Shown here piece after piece: positions 53,297 to 62,471 of a stretch of DNA of 64,000 nt; position 1 is the stretch's first letter; every line of letters begins with the position of its first letter. This stretch comes from Marinobacter guineae (GTDB lineage Bacteria > Pseudomonadota > Gammaproteobacteria > Pseudomonadales > Oleiphilaceae), in the NCBI RefSeq assembly GCF_002744735.1, contig NZ_KZ319339.1, positions 248,001 through 312,000 on the forward strand, given 5' to 3'. Made by a program: the position numbers and the translations under genes. The notes beneath the pieces were generated by a model. It saw only the letters and a list, made by a program, of their open reading frames with translations. It made no database searches and was not told the DNA's origin.

Positions 53297-53403
53297 GCAG
53301 GCAGGGACAGGCTTTCCAAAACCGTGGAGCGCCAGGGATGGCGCGACCGAGCCCTACAGGGACGTATTCACGGGCGTGTTTTGGAAAGCCTGTCCCTGCC
53401 TGC
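53297..53403. repeat. Palindrome-bounded element E3
   Basis: Perfect 26-base inverted arms at 53297-53322 and 53378-53403 enclose 55 bases. The arm ends TTTCCAAAAC/GTTTTGGAAA match E1. The core has a CGCC/GGCG hairpin and the stretch AGCCCTACAGGGA (from 53350), which recurs in E4 at 55557. It ends 24 bases before the LysR ribosome site, so the LysR leader must contain it unless transcription starts inside it. Confidence 0.85.
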
Positions 53404-53441
53404 AACCTCCTCCAAAGTTTCAGGCTAAAAGGACCGTTTCC

Positions 53442-54314
53442 GTGGACTCGAACGCATTAAAAGCCTTCCTGACAATCGTAGATCAGGGCTCATTCTCAGA
53501 AGCCGCAGAAACCCTGCACCTGACACAGCCGGCTATCTCCAAACGCCTGGCCTCCCTGGAAAACCAGCTCGGCACCACCCTGATCGACCGCAGCCACCGC
53601 CAGATCAGGCTGACCGATGCCGGCAGCCGTTTGCTTCCTCATGCCCGTAGAATCCTCGACGAAATCCACAATGCCCGGATTGCCCTGTCCCCGGATTCGG
53701 GACAGGTGGAAGGCGAACTACAGATCATTGCCAGCCACCACATCGGGCTACACCACTTGCCAAACTGGCTGCGGCGATTCAAACGGGAATACCCGCAGGT
53801 TTCCATCAATCTGCAATTCATGGAATCCGATGCGGCTTATGAGCAGATGCGCAAACGAAATGCGGAACTGGCTTTTGTTACCCTGAGCGATAGCATGGAG
53901 CCCAACTTCAAGGTATTCGCCCAATGGCCGGATCCCATGGTGTTTGTGGCAGGAGTTGAGCATCCGCTTGCGGCGCAAAGTAAACCGGCGCTTTCAGACC
54001 TTGCCGACCACCCTGCGCTACTGCCGGACACCACAACAGCCACCTACCGGGTAGTCAGCCGGTTGTTCCTGGAAGCCAACCTTCACCTGAACCCTCAGAT
54101 GCCAACCAATTACCTGGAAACCCTGAAAATGATGACCAGTGTCGGCCTTGGCTGGAGCGTTCTGCCCCTGCGGATGGTCGACGACAGCCTTCGCGTGCTG
54201 GAAGTAAACAGGCCCGTTTCCCGGGTTCTCGGCGGCATAGGCCTCACGGGCCGGCAGCTAAGTAATGCGGCAAAGGCATTCCTGGCAATAGTACAGGAAG
54301 AGGAAGGCGCCTGA
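53442..54314 (+). CDS. LysR-family transcriptional regulator
   Basis: 290 residues from GTG 53442. The winged helix-turn-helix (about 4-60, LKAFLTIVDQGSFSEAAETLH then QPAISKRLASLE) is followed by an effector-binding domain. GTG 53442 has AAAAGGA eight bases upstream; an earlier in-frame start would begin inside the palindrome E3. It is divergent from leuCDB, as in Pseudomonas, so it may control leucine synthesis, but no LysR box is visible between the palindromes. It converges with the MFS gene, with three bases between the stops. Confidence 0.9.
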   Translation: MDSNALKAFLTIVDQGSFSEAAETLHLTQPAISKRLASLENQLGTTLIDRSHRQIRLTDAGSRLLPHARRILDEIHNARIALSPDSGQVEGELQIIASHHIGLHHLPNWLRRFKREYPQVSINLQFMESDAAYEQMRKRNAELAFVTLSDSMEPNFKVFAQWPDPMVFVAGVEHPLAAQSKPALSDLADHPALLPDTTTATYRVVSRLFLEANLHLNPQMPTNYLETLKMMTSVGLGWSVLPLRMVDDSLRVLEVNRPVSRVLGGIGLTGRQLSNAAKAFLAIVQEEEGA

Positions 54315-54317
54315 ATT

Positions 54318-55466
54318 TCAGACTTCACCATGGATCGGCGGTGGCCGAAGGCCGCGCCAGGTAATCACGATCGCAATCGCCATGGCCGCGGCACCGCCCC
54401 AGAATGCCGCGGACGTACTGAAACCATCCACCAGAAAACCGGACAGCCACGCCCCCAGTGCACCACCGGCGCCAAATGTCAGACCGCTATACAGCGCCTG
54501 CCCCTGGCCATGGTGATGCTTTCCGAAAAAGCCCTGGATGTATTGAACCGAAATGGCATGAAGTGCGCCGTAGGAAGCAGCGTGGAGCAACTGCGCAAAC
54601 AGCAGCACCGCCAGCACATCGGTCACCTCGGCAATCAGCACCCAACGAATCATGGTAAGCGTAAGCGCACCGATTGCAATCTGCCGAATGGTAAAATTCC
54701 GGGTCAACCGGTGCATAACCAGAAACAGCGCAATTTCCGCCACAACACCCAATGACCACAATAGCCCGATCGCCAACTTGCCGTAACCGTGCTGCGCCAG
54801 GTGAATGCTGAAAAAGGTGTAATAGGCGCCGTGGGACACCTGAAGCAGAAAATTCATCAGGAAAAACGTCACCACCGCCGGGTGAGTAATAATCGCCTTG
54901 AGACTGCCTTTCGGTGCCGGTGGCTTCCGCTCCCCCCGCTCAGCAGGCAACAAAAACGCGGATATGGCTATTCCCGCGAACACCGGCAACAACAACCAGG
55001 GCAGATTCCGGATCGGCACCAGCTCCAGCAAACCACCCACCAACGCCACCGCCCCGATAAACCCGACCGACCCCCAAAGCCGAACCTTGCCGTACTTCTC
55101 TTTGTTCTTGCCAAGGGTGCGGAGCGTGATCACTTCATACAACGGGAGAATGGCATTCCAGAAAAAGGTAAACGCCAGCATCACCAGCAGCAGCCCGTAA
55201 AAGCCCGGTTCCAGCAACACGCCGGCAAAAAACAACGAACCGGTAATTGCCCCGAACCGAACCAGCCGCACCCGCTGGCCAGTTCGGTCCCCAATCCAGC
55301 CCCAGATACTGGGTGCAACGATCTTGGTCAGCTGAATCGTCGCCATCAACGTGGCAATTTGCAAATAGGAAAATCCCTGTCCTTCGAGATACAGGGACCA
55401 ATAAGGAAGTAGCCCGCCAAGCAGGGCAAAAAACCAGAAATAGAGATTGGAAAGTCGAAAGTAAAT
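54318..55466 (-). CDS. MFS transporter, HcaT-like, with abnormal start
   Basis: About 382 residues if translation starts at ATT 55466, the family's usual length (about 380), with 11-12 membrane helices. The N-terminal segment FRLSNLYFWFFALLGGLLPYW is the first helix and is clearly coding. Yet no ATG, GTG or TTG lies in frame between the preceding TGA and that helix. AAAGAGG sits six bases before the ATT codon, as for a real start. The next normal start, TTG 55364, would remove the first helix. The substrate is unknown (3-phenylpropionate-like by family). The 5' end abuts repeat E4. Confidence 0.75.
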   Translation of the reverse strand: MYFRLSNLYFWFFALLGGLLPYWSLYLEGQGFSYLQIATLMATIQLTKIVAPSIWGWIGDRTGQRVRLVRFGAITGSLFFAGVLLEPGFYGLLLVMLAFTFFWNAILPLYEVITLRTLGKNKEKYGKVRLWGSVGFIGAVALVGGLLELVPIRNLPWLLLPVFAGIAISAFLLPAERGERKPPAPKGSLKAIITHPAVVTFFLMNFLLQVSHGAYYTFFSIHLAQHGYGKLAIGLLWSLGVVAEIALFLVMHRLTRNFTIRQIAIGALTLTMIRWVLIAEVTDVLAVLLFAQLLHAASYGALHAISVQYIQGFFGKHHHGQGQALYSGLTFGAGGALGAWLSGFLVDGFSTSAAFWGGAAAMAIAIVITWRGLRPPPIHGEV

Positions 55467-55479
55467 GGCAAACCTCTTT

Positions 55480-55600
55480 CAGACTATCGAAAGGCCATGG
55501 CGTCAGGGCCCGGGCTGGGCGCCCGGAAATGGGTAGCGCCAGAGGTGGCGCTACCAAGCCCTACAGGGATGATTCACGGCCGCTTTTTAAAGGGGCACTC
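55480..55600. repeat. Degenerate hairpin element E4, related to E3
   Basis: GGTAGCGCCA (55532-55541) and TGGCGCTACC (55546-55555) form a 10-base stem, followed by a copy (55557-55579) of the stretch found in E3 at 53350-53373, with one base change and one deletion. The long outer arms of E1-E3 are not preserved. It fills most of the gap between patD and the MFS gene (55467-55669). Confidence 0.65.
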
Positions 55601-55669
55601 CCCCGGATGCGTTACTCCAGCCGTTAGTCCCCCAGGAGTCACCTACTTCCACGCGGTCGGGTTGCGCTG

Positions 55670-57145
55670 TCAGGCGTACTTTATCATCACATGGCGCACA
55701 GTGGTGTAGTCCTCTAGCGAGTACATGGACATGTCTTTACCGTAGCCGGATTGCTTCATGCCGCCATGGGGCATTTCATTGACCAGCATAAAATGGCAGT
55801 TAACCCAGGTACAGCCATAACGCAGTCGTGACGACACATCCATGGCGCGGCTGACGTCATTGGTCCAGATGGACGAGGACAACCCGTATTCCGAGTTGTT
55901 GGCCCAGGCGACCACATCATCGGACTCGTCAAAGCGGGTCACAGAAACTACAGGACCGAAGACCTCACGCCGCACGATTTCATCGTCCTGGCGGGCGCCG
56001 GCAATGACTGTGGGCTGGTAGTAGAATCCCGGGCTCTCCGGCTTGCCATTGCCTCCGCCGGTGGTGACTTCCATATGAGGGTGCTCCGCCGCCCGTTCCA
56101 CAAAACTGGCCACCCGCTCCCGCTGGCGTTGAGAAATCAGAGGAGGAATCTCGTTTTCGTCATCATTGCTGCGATCGTAGACGATGCTTGCAGCGGCATC
56201 AGTCAGCTCCGCTACCAGCCGATCGTAGATGCCGGCACCGGCGTAGACCCGGCAGGCGGCGGTACAGTCCTGGCCGGCATTGAAGTAACCAAAGGTGCGC
56301 ACCCCCTCGATTACCGCGTCGAGATCGGCATCGTCATAGACAATCACGGGGGCCTTGCCCCCCAACTCCAGGTGAGTCCGCTTGACGCTCTTTGCGGCGT
56401 TAGTGAGGATCTTCTTCCCGGTGGCAATATCCCCGGTCAGTGACACCATGTCCACCTCGGGATGGGTTACCAGGGCATTGCCCACGCTTTCCCCCCGCCC
56501 CAGCACAATATTCAGCACCCCCGGAGGCAGCACTTCAGCGGCCACCCGGGCCAGCAGCAGGGAAGTCAGCGGCGTCTGCTCCGAGGGCTTGAGCACCACC
56601 GTGTTGCCGGCGGCCAAGGCGGGGCTGATCTTCCACGCAGCCATCATCAATGGATAGTTCCAGGGCGCGATGGTTCCCACCACCCCTACCGCCTCACGGC
56701 GGATCATGGAGGTATGACCTTCCATGTACTCACCGGCCGCACTGCCCTGCAGGCAGCGCGCGGCCCCGGCGAAATAGCGCAGGCAATCCACCACCGCCGG
56801 AATTTCCTCTGCCAGCACGATGTGGTAAGGCTTGCCGCAGTTGAGGGCCTCAAGCGCGGCAAATTCCTCACTCATCTGCTCAATCCGGTCCGCCAGCCGC
56901 AGCAGCAAGGTGGAACGTTCGCCCGGCGTGCTTCGGGACCAGCCCGAAAAGGCCTTGCGGGCAGCAGTCACAGCCTGGTGCACCTGCTCGTCGGTGGCCT
57001 CCTGCAACCCCAGGATTTTGGTACCGGTACGCGGGTTTAGTATGGGTTCCTCGGGACCGTCTCCGTGCACCAGCGAGTTGCCGATGAGCATCCGGATATC
57101 TCGGGGCAACTGTCCCCGGAACTGACCGTTTGTATTGGACATCAT
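55670..57145 (-). CDS. patD: Aldehyde dehydrogenase, gamma-aminobutyraldehyde type
   Basis: 491 residues, NAD-dependent ALDH. The catalytic Cys is in GQDCTAACR near residue 295, the general-base Glu in LELGGKAPV near 261, and NAD contacts in [18 protein letters not shown]. The closest known relatives by pattern are E. coli PatD/YdcW, which oxidises 4-aminobutanal from putrescine breakdown to GABA. The ydcSTUV-patD order supports this. Either of two adjacent ATGs (57145, 57142) can be the start, with GAGGA upstream. It is the last gene of the cluster. Confidence 0.88.
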   Translation of the reverse strand: MMSNTNGQFRGQLPRDIRMLIGNSLVHGDGPEEPILNPRTGTKILGLQEATDEQVHQAVTAARKAFSGWSRSTPGERSTLLLRLADRIEQMSEEFAALEALNCGKPYHIVLAEEIPAVVDCLRYFAGAARCLQGSAAGEYMEGHTSMIRREAVGVVGTIAPWNYPLMMAAWKISPALAAGNTVVLKPSEQTPLTSLLLARVAAEVLPPGVLNIVLGRGESVGNALVTHPEVDMVSLTGDIATGKKILTNAAKSVKRTHLELGGKAPVIVYDDADLDAVIEGVRTFGYFNAGQDCTAACRVYAGAGIYDRLVAELTDAAASIVYDRSNDDENEIPPLISQRQRERVASFVERAAEHPHMEVTTGGGNGKPESPGFYYQPTVIAGARQDDEIVRREVFGPVVSVTRFDESDDVVAWANNSEYGLSSSIWTNDVSRAMDVSSRLRYGCTWVNCHFMLVNEMPHGGMKQSGYGKDMSMYSLEDYTTVRHVMIKYA

Positions 57146-57174
57146 GGTTTCCTCGTCGTTGTCGCCGGCCCGCC

Positions 57175-57987
57175 CTACTTGCCTTGGCCGGCGATGGTTT
57201 CGCTGCCGCGGGTGAAGTAGTAGGCCATCAGAATGGGTAGAAAGGTTATGATCACTACAAATACTGCCACCACGTTGGTGACCGGCCGCTGCCTTGGGCG
57301 CACCAGTTCGCTGAGCATCCAGATCGGCAGGGTCTCCTGCTGACCGGCCGTGAAAGTGGTGACAATGACCTCGTCAAAGGACAGGGCAAAGGCGAGCATG
57401 CCTCCTGCCAGCAGTGCGGTGGCCAGATTGGGCAGCAATACGTGGCGAAAGGTCTGGAAGCTGTTGGCGCCCAGATCCAGAGACGCCTCCAGCAAGGACG
57501 GCGACGTTCGCCGCAGGCGCGCGACCGCGTTGTTGTAGACCACCACCACACAGAAGGTGGCGTGCCCCAGCACTATGGTCCAGAAAGAGAAAGGAATGCT
57601 GGCAATGTCAAAGGCCGAGCGCAGGGCAATGCCGGTCACCACGCCTGGCAGCGCAATGGGCAGGATTATCAAAAGCGACAGAGCTTCCCGTCCGAAGAAA
57701 CGGGTGCGGGCAACGGCGGCCGCAGCCAGGGTTCCCAGTACAATAGCGGCGCCGGTGGCAATGCAGGCAATCTTCAGGGAAAGCATGAAAGCATCCCAGA
57801 TATCCTGGCGCTCCCACGCCACGGAGAACCATTTCAGGGTGTAGCCCGGGGGCGGAAACTGATAGCTTTTTTCTTCCGTGGTGAAAGCGTAGAGAAAAAT
57901 CAGCACCAGTGGCAGGTGCAGAAACAGCAGACCCGCGATCGCCGCCAGTTTCAGGCGCCGGGGTGCACCGGAACGGTTAAAGCGCAT
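57175..57987 (-). CDS. ydcV: ABC transporter permease YdcV-like
   Basis: 270 residues with six membrane helices and a BPD_transp_1 core; the coupling motif is in [21 protein letters not shown] near residues 165-185. It belongs to the polyamine/spermidine (PotC-type) permeases. ATG 57987 has GGGGG six bases upstream; it overlaps the upstream permease gene by 11 bases. A longer start at 58011 is possible but unneeded. Confidence 0.88.
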   Translation of the reverse strand: MRFNRSGAPRRLKLAAIAGLLFLHLPLVLIFLYAFTTEEKSYQFPPPGYTLKWFSVAWERQDIWDAFMLSLKIACIATGAAIVLGTLAAAAVARTRFFGREALSLLIILPIALPGVVTGIALRSAFDIASIPFSFWTIVLGHATFCVVVVYNNAVARLRRTSPSLLEASLDLGANSFQTFRHVLLPNLATALLAGGMLAFALSFDEVIVTTFTAGQQETLPIWMLSELVRPRQRPVTNVVAVFVVIITFLPILMAYYFTRGSETIAGQGK

Positions 57988-58924
57988 TGAAGGCCCCCAT
58001 ACGTTTGGCAATCCATAGATAGATGGCCATCACCACGATAGGTACCATGGAGAAGGCTGCGGCCATGGGCAGGTTGCCCGCCGTGCCCTGGTGCACATAC
58101 ACCGCCTGACCGATGAACAGGCGTGACGACCCGACGATCTGGGGTGCAATGTAGTCCCCCAGTGTCAGTGAAAAGGTGAAAATGGAGCCGGCGACAATAC
58201 CCGGGAGCGCAAGAGGGAAAATAATCTTGCGGAAGGTCTGACCGGGGCGGGCGCCCAGGTCACCGGAGGCATCCAGCATGGAAACGGGTACCCGCTCCAG
58301 GGCTGCCTGTATCGGTAGGATCATGAATGGCAGCCACAGATACAGGAATACCAGGAAGGTGCCAATATAACTGAAGGTCAGCGACGGCCCACCAATGACC
58401 GGCAGCGACAGCAGCGCCTCGACCAGAGGACTGAGGCCAACCTTACTGACACCCCAGTTGAGCACCCCCTCGTTGGCCAGGATCAGTTTCCATGCGTACA
58501 CCCGCACCAGGTAGCTGGACCACAGCGGCAGCATTACCGCAATAAAGAACAGCCCCTTCACCCAGCCCCGGGCATAGCGGGCCGCATAGTAGGCTATGGG
58601 GAAAGCGATCATGGCGGAAGCCACCGTCACTGTCGCCGCCATCAGCACAGTGCGCAGCACAATATCCAGATTCGATGGCCGCAGCAGCTCCAGATAGGTT
58701 TTGAAAGTGAACTCCCTGACGATCCGCCCGGAAAACTCGTCGATGGAGTAGAAACTCTGCACCAGCAGGGCCAGTAGCGAGCCCACATACACCACCCCGA
58801 TCCAGAGCAGGGGTGGGCCCAGCAACAGCGCCAGCAGAATCGCCGGGCGGCGATAGAACAGATCCGACAGACGCCCCAGAACGCCGCCGCGGAACAGGGT
58901 TAGGCTCGCATCCCGGGTGTTCAT
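57977..58924 (-). CDS. ydcU: ABC transporter permease YdcU-like
   Basis: 315 residues, PotB-type permease with six helices and the coupling motif in [25 protein letters not shown] near residues 218-240. The N-terminus is longer than the core, with a first helix at about 30-52. Its ATG overlaps the ydcT stop by four bases (ATGA). It would form the inner-membrane channel with YdcV. Confidence 0.88.
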   Translation of the reverse strand: MNTRDASLTLFRGGVLGRLSDLFYRRPAILLALLLGPPLLWIGVVYVGSLLALLVQSFYSIDEFSGRIVREFTFKTYLELLRPSNLDIVLRTVLMAATVTVASAMIAFPIAYYAARYARGWVKGLFFIAVMLPLWSSYLVRVYAWKLILANEGVLNWGVSKVGLSPLVEALLSLPVIGGPSLTFSYIGTFLVFLYLWLPFMILPIQAALERVPVSMLDASGDLGARPGQTFRKIIFPLALPGIVAGSIFTFSLTLGDYIAPQIVGSSRLFIGQAVYVHQGTAGNLPMAAAFSMVPIVVMAIYLWIAKRMGAFNAL

Positions 58925-60003
58925 ACGTGCTTCATCCCGTGCATGTCATCGAGATGCCAGCGGGCATGAGCCATCCGGCCCACCACGGGCTCGACGCCCA
59001 CAGCCGGCACCGCCAGGGCCAGTTCGGCACCCTTGACCGCGAGAACACAGCGGCGGGTAGCACCTTGGTACTGCACGTGGCGCACTTCGCCGGTGACAGT
59101 AATGGTGTCCGCTTCATCCGTAAGACCCTCTGGCACCAGACGGATCTTTTCGGGGCGCAGACTCCAAAGTCCGGAGGGAGCGCCAATGCGCTCACAGAAA
59201 GCCGGCTCCAGGATATTCGAGGAGCCCACGAAATCAGCAACAAAACGGGTCTCGGGACGCTCGTAGATATCCACAGGACTTCCCACCTGTACCACCCTGC
59301 CTTCATTGAACACTGCCACCCGGTCACTCATGGACAGGGCCTCACCCTGATCATGGGTGACAAACACGAACGTAATCCCCAGCTCCCGTTGCAGGGACTT
59401 GAGCTCAACCTGCATCTGCTCCCGCAGTTTCAGGTCCAGAGCCCCCAGGGGCTCATCCAGCAGCAGCACCTTGGGGCGGTTGATCAGCGCCCGGGCCAGG
59501 GCCACACGCTGGCGCTGGCCTCCGGACAACTGTCCGGGCTCCCGATGGACGAATTCCGACAGCCGCACCAGTTCAAGCATCTCTTCCGCCTGGCGGCGGC
59601 GCTCCTTTTTGCCTACACCACGAATCATCAGTCCGTAGGCAACGTTGTCCACAACATTCATATGTGGAAACAGAGCGTAATCCTGAAATACCGTATTGAC
59701 CGAGCGGCGATAGGGAGGAACCCCGTCTACCCGCTCCCCGAAAATGATAATGTTGCCGGCGGTGGGCTGTTCGAAGCCTGCCACCAGCCGCAGGCAGGTG
59801 GTCTTGCCGGAGCCGGACGGGCCCAGCATGCCGAAGAATTCACCTTCATGAACTGTCAGGTCCACCTTATCCACTGCCTTGACCGCATCGAAGTGGCGGC
59901 TAACACCGGCCAGACTGACTGCGACTGGAGACGATGCCTCCCGGCTTGGCGACACTTGGCGGGTAGTTTCTGGCATGGAGATAAACACCGTTTTTTGTTG
60001 CAT
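58921..60003 (-). CDS. ydcT: ABC transporter ATPase YdcT-like (PotA family)
   Basis: 360 residues. Walker A GPSGSGKTT near residue 57, signature LSGGQRQR near 158, Walker B LLLDEPLGALD near 181, and a C-terminal TOBE domain (about 290-355). The PotA-type architecture fits polyamine import. ATG 60003 has GGAGAG six bases upstream. It lies 57 bases after ydcS. Confidence 0.92.
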   Translation of the reverse strand: MQQKTVFISMPETTRQVSPSREASSPVAVSLAGVSRHFDAVKAVDKVDLTVHEGEFFGMLGPSGSGKTTCLRLVAGFEQPTAGNIIIFGERVDGVPPYRRSVNTVFQDYALFPHMNVVDNVAYGLMIRGVGKKERRRQAEEMLELVRLSEFVHREPGQLSGGQRQRVALARALINRPKVLLLDEPLGALDLKLREQMQVELKSLQRELGITFVFVTHDQGEALSMSDRVAVFNEGRVVQVGSPVDIYERPETRFVADFVGSSNILEPAFCERIGAPSGLWSLRPEKIRLVPEGLTDEADTITVTGEVRHVQYQGATRRCVLAVKGAELALAVPAVGVEPVVGRMAHARWHLDDMHGMKHV

Positions 60004-60060
60004 TAAGAACTCTCCGACCCGGTACCACAGCGGTGCTGCCGGATACCGGGCCCTGTTTTT

Positions 60061-61215
60061 CTAGCGGCCGCCGAGAATAGCGATGTAATCAGTGACCCAG
60101 CGGTAGTAAGGGACGCAGCCAGCAGGGTCACTGCAGCTGGAGACCGGAGTGCGCCAGAAGCTGATGCGCTCGAAGTTCTGCAGACCGTTAGTCTCGCAGC
60201 CGTTCTCGCCCAGCAACTCGTTGTCTTTGCAGGCTTCCAGGACCACAGGCACTGAGCCGAACCAGGACGCCAGATCCCCCTGCAGTTTCGGGTTCAGGGA
60301 ATGCTCCATCCACTTGTAGGCGCAGTTGGGATTGGCGGCCTCGGAGTGCATCATGGTTGTATCGGCCCAGCCAGTGGCGCCCTCTTTCGGGATCACCGTG
60401 GCCACAGGCTCACCCTGGGCCTTGAGGATGTTTGCCTGGAAAGGCCAGGCGGAGGAGGCAATCACGCCCTCATTGGTAAAGTCATCGATCTGCACAAAGG
60501 CATCGTGCCAGTAGCGGCCTACGAGTTTGCGCTGCTCTCGCAGCAGATCGAGTACCGCTTTGTACTGCTCCGGGTTGAGCGCATAAGGGTCGTCAATGCC
60601 CAACTCAGGCTGATGAAACTTCAGATACAGCGCGGCATCTGCAATGTAGATTGCGCCATCGAACGCCTGCACCCGGCCCACATTGGAGGTGCCATCCGGC
60701 AATTCCATTTCTTCAAATACCACGCGCCAACTGGTGGGTGGTTGGTCCTTGAAGGTCTCGGTATTGTACATCAGCACATTGGCGCCCCACTGATAGGGCA
60801 CTCCGTAGTGGACACCGTCCACGGTGTGCCAGGGCGATTCCTTCAGGCGCTCATCGATGGTGTCCCAGCTGGGTATCAAATCGGTGTTGATGGGCTGAAC
60901 CCGGTCACCCATGATAATGCGCAGGGAGGCATCCCCGGAGGCGGTGACCAGGTCAAAACCGCCCTCGTTCATCAGCGCAACCATCTCGTCCGAGGTACTG
61001 GCGGTCTTGACCTGCACCTTACAGCCGGTTTCCTGCTCAAAACCGGTCACCCAGTCATAGTTTTTGTCTGTCTGACCCCGTTCGATGTAACCCGGCCAGG
61101 CCACAATATTGACCTGACCCTCACCAGTACCAACCGACTTTTTCATGTCGGCCGCTACTGTCATCGTTGTCACCATAAAGGCAGCCGCCACCAAGGTAGT
61201 GCAAGCATTTCTCAT
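60061..61215 (-). CDS. ydcS: Polyamine-type periplasmic binding protein YdcS-like
   Basis: 384 residues. A signal peptide (about 1-22, ending VAA) precedes a PotD/PotF-like fold starting VNIVAWPGYIERG. The acidic and tryptophan residues expected in such binding pockets appear in the regions PYQWGANVLMYN and SSAWPFQ, but I cannot assign the ligand. E. coli YdcS is the closest named protein; it has been linked to polyamine uptake and to polyhydroxybutyrate. Cysteines near the C-terminus (SSCSDPAGC) may form a disulfide. It is first in the operon with CAGGAG seven bases before ATG. Confidence 0.9.
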   Translation of the reverse strand: MRNACTTLVAAAFMVTTMTVAADMKKSVGTGEGQVNIVAWPGYIERGQTDKNYDWVTGFEQETGCKVQVKTASTSDEMVALMNEGGFDLVTASGDASLRIIMGDRVQPINTDLIPSWDTIDERLKESPWHTVDGVHYGVPYQWGANVLMYNTETFKDQPPTSWRVVFEEMELPDGTSNVGRVQAFDGAIYIADAALYLKFHQPELGIDDPYALNPEQYKAVLDLLREQRKLVGRYWHDAFVQIDDFTNEGVIASSAWPFQANILKAQGEPVATVIPKEGATGWADTTMMHSEAANPNCAYKWMEHSLNPKLQGDLASWFGSVPVVLEACKDNELLGENGCETNGLQNFERISFWRTPVSSCSDPAGCVPYYRWVTDYIAILGGR

Positions 61216-61240
61216 GATTATTCTCCTGCTTGGAAAAGCT

Positions 61241-61254
61241 GGCCGCTATCGGCC
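61241..61254. repeat. Small hairpin in the ydcS leader
   Basis: GGCCG-CTAT-CGGCC forms a five-base stem between the predicted transcription start and the ribosome site. Confidence 0.4.
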
Positions 61255-61285
61255 CCTTCGAATGTCCTGCAACATGTATTTTCAG

Positions 61286-61291
61286 ATTATA
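61286..61291 (-). promoter_or_regulatory. -10 element of the ydcSTUV-patD promoter
   Basis: A perfect TATAAT on the minus strand, with only a weak -35 (TGTGGC, 18-base spacer). A consensus -10 with a poor -35 is typical of activator-dependent promoters. The predicted start is near 61279. Confidence 0.6.
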
Positions 61292-61333
61292 GGTAGTGAC
61301 CCTCATATCGCCACATATAAAAACAGAAAACAT

Positions 61334-61352
61334 ATATCGTTATTTCCGATAT
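61334..61352. promoter_or_regulatory. LysR-type operator upstream of ydcS
   Basis: ATATCG-N7-CGATAT is a perfect 19-base interrupted palindrome containing the T-N11-A pattern of LysR sites. Its centre (61343) is about 64 bases upstream of the predicted ydcS start, the usual place of an activator recognition site. The LysR gene ending at 61463 is the obvious candidate regulator. Confidence 0.6.
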
Positions 61353-61462
61353 CACAGAAAGCGAAGAAGTTCAGCGAGTAATAGAGCCAAGGCAGGGAGA
61401 ATAATTTCGGGAATTCCGATGTATCTGGGGAAGCGGCGTGACACGTCAACCGGACAGGCGCC

Positions 61463-62368
61463 TTAACGGTGCTGCAACGATGGTTGCTCCAGGGCCAGAT
61501 CGATAAATGCACGGGCCGGGTCGCTGACCGCGGCACCACGGCGCCAGGCCAACCCTACTTCGACCGGCGGCAGCGGCTCGGCCAGCGCCACGCCATCAAT
61601 GCGGTCTCCCTCCAGGGACCAGGGTCGGTAGACCAAATCAGGCAGCACCGACACTCCGGCCCCGGTAGCCACCAGACTGCGCACCGCTTCCACGGAGGAG
61701 GTGCGCATGGCCATCCCCGGCTTGTGTCTGGCGGCCGTCCATAATTCAGCGGTGGCAAGACGGATCTCGTCGGTATTGAGGAGAATAAAGCGTTCTTCCA
61801 GCAGAGCTTCCCGGGAAACTGCGGCAGAAGCGGACAGCCGGTGCCCATTGGGCAGCCAGGCACGAAAAGGCGAGGTTTCCATCACCGCGGTATTTAGGGC
61901 ACCGCGTTCAGACAGCGCCGAAAGGATCAGGATCGCCACGTCCAGTTCACCACTGAGCAGGTAATGCTCCAGGTATTCGGGCGCGTCCTCTACTACCCGC
62001 ACCGCGGTGGCACTAAAAGCTCGCCGGTAACGGGCCAGCAAATCCGGCAGGGCGTAACCGGCAACGATGGAAGTCACACCGACATTGAGCGTGCCGGAGA
62101 CCTGAACCTGATCTTCAAACACGCCCCGGGCGTAGCTAACCTCCGCCAAAATCCGATTGGCATGTCGGAGAAAGGCATGACCCTTGTGGGTGAGCCCCAT
62201 GCCCCGGGAATGACGCTCCAGAAGCACCACCCCCAAGTCTGCCTCCAGGTCCTTGATTGCTTCGGTGACCGTTGACTGGGACACGGACAGGTCCCTGGCG
62301 GCGCCGGAAATCGAACCTATCTCCGAAACCGCCACGAAATAGCGCAATTGCCGAAATGAGAAGCTCAT
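61463..62368 (-). CDS. LysR-family regulator of the ydc cluster
   Basis: 301 residues. An N-terminal helix-turn-helix (about 4-62, RQLRYFVAVSEIGSISGAARDLSVSQSTVTEAIKDLE) precedes a LysR substrate-binding domain. It is co-directional with ydcS, 247 bases upstream, rather than divergent as most LysR regulators are. An operator-like palindrome lies in that gap. The effector is unknown; a polyamine or an aminoaldehyde would be logical. The 103-base gap to aroC (62369-62471) holds its promoter but no motif I can name. Confidence 0.9.
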   Translation of the reverse strand: MSFSFRQLRYFVAVSEIGSISGAARDLSVSQSTVTEAIKDLEADLGVVLLERHSRGMGLTHKGHAFLRHANRILAEVSYARGVFEDQVQVSGTLNVGVTSIVAGYALPDLLARYRRAFSATAVRVVEDAPEYLEHYLLSGELDVAILILSALSERGALNTAVMETSPFRAWLPNGHRLSASAAVSREALLEERFILLNTDEIRLATAELWTAARHKPGMAMRTSSVEAVRSLVATGAGVSVLPDLVYRPWSLEGDRIDGVALAEPLPPVEVGLAWRRGAAVSDPARAFIDLALEQPSLQHR

Positions 62369-62471
62369 GTCACAGGCCTGTACCGAACCGTGCCCTTCAC
62401 TGGCGCGATTATCCCTTTGCTTGGCAGCCGCATGCCAACGTCAACTCCGCTACTCCGAAGCCAAAACGAAA

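Noticed and set aside
53155..53403. E2 and E3 as integron attC sites or simple terminators
   Set aside because: The arm ends do not match the RYYYAAC/GTTRRRY attC core, no integrase is near, and no T-tract follows the stems.
53376..53441. Upstream start for the LysR gene
   Set aside because: The extension lies in the right arm of palindrome E3 and GTG 53442 has a proper ribosome site.
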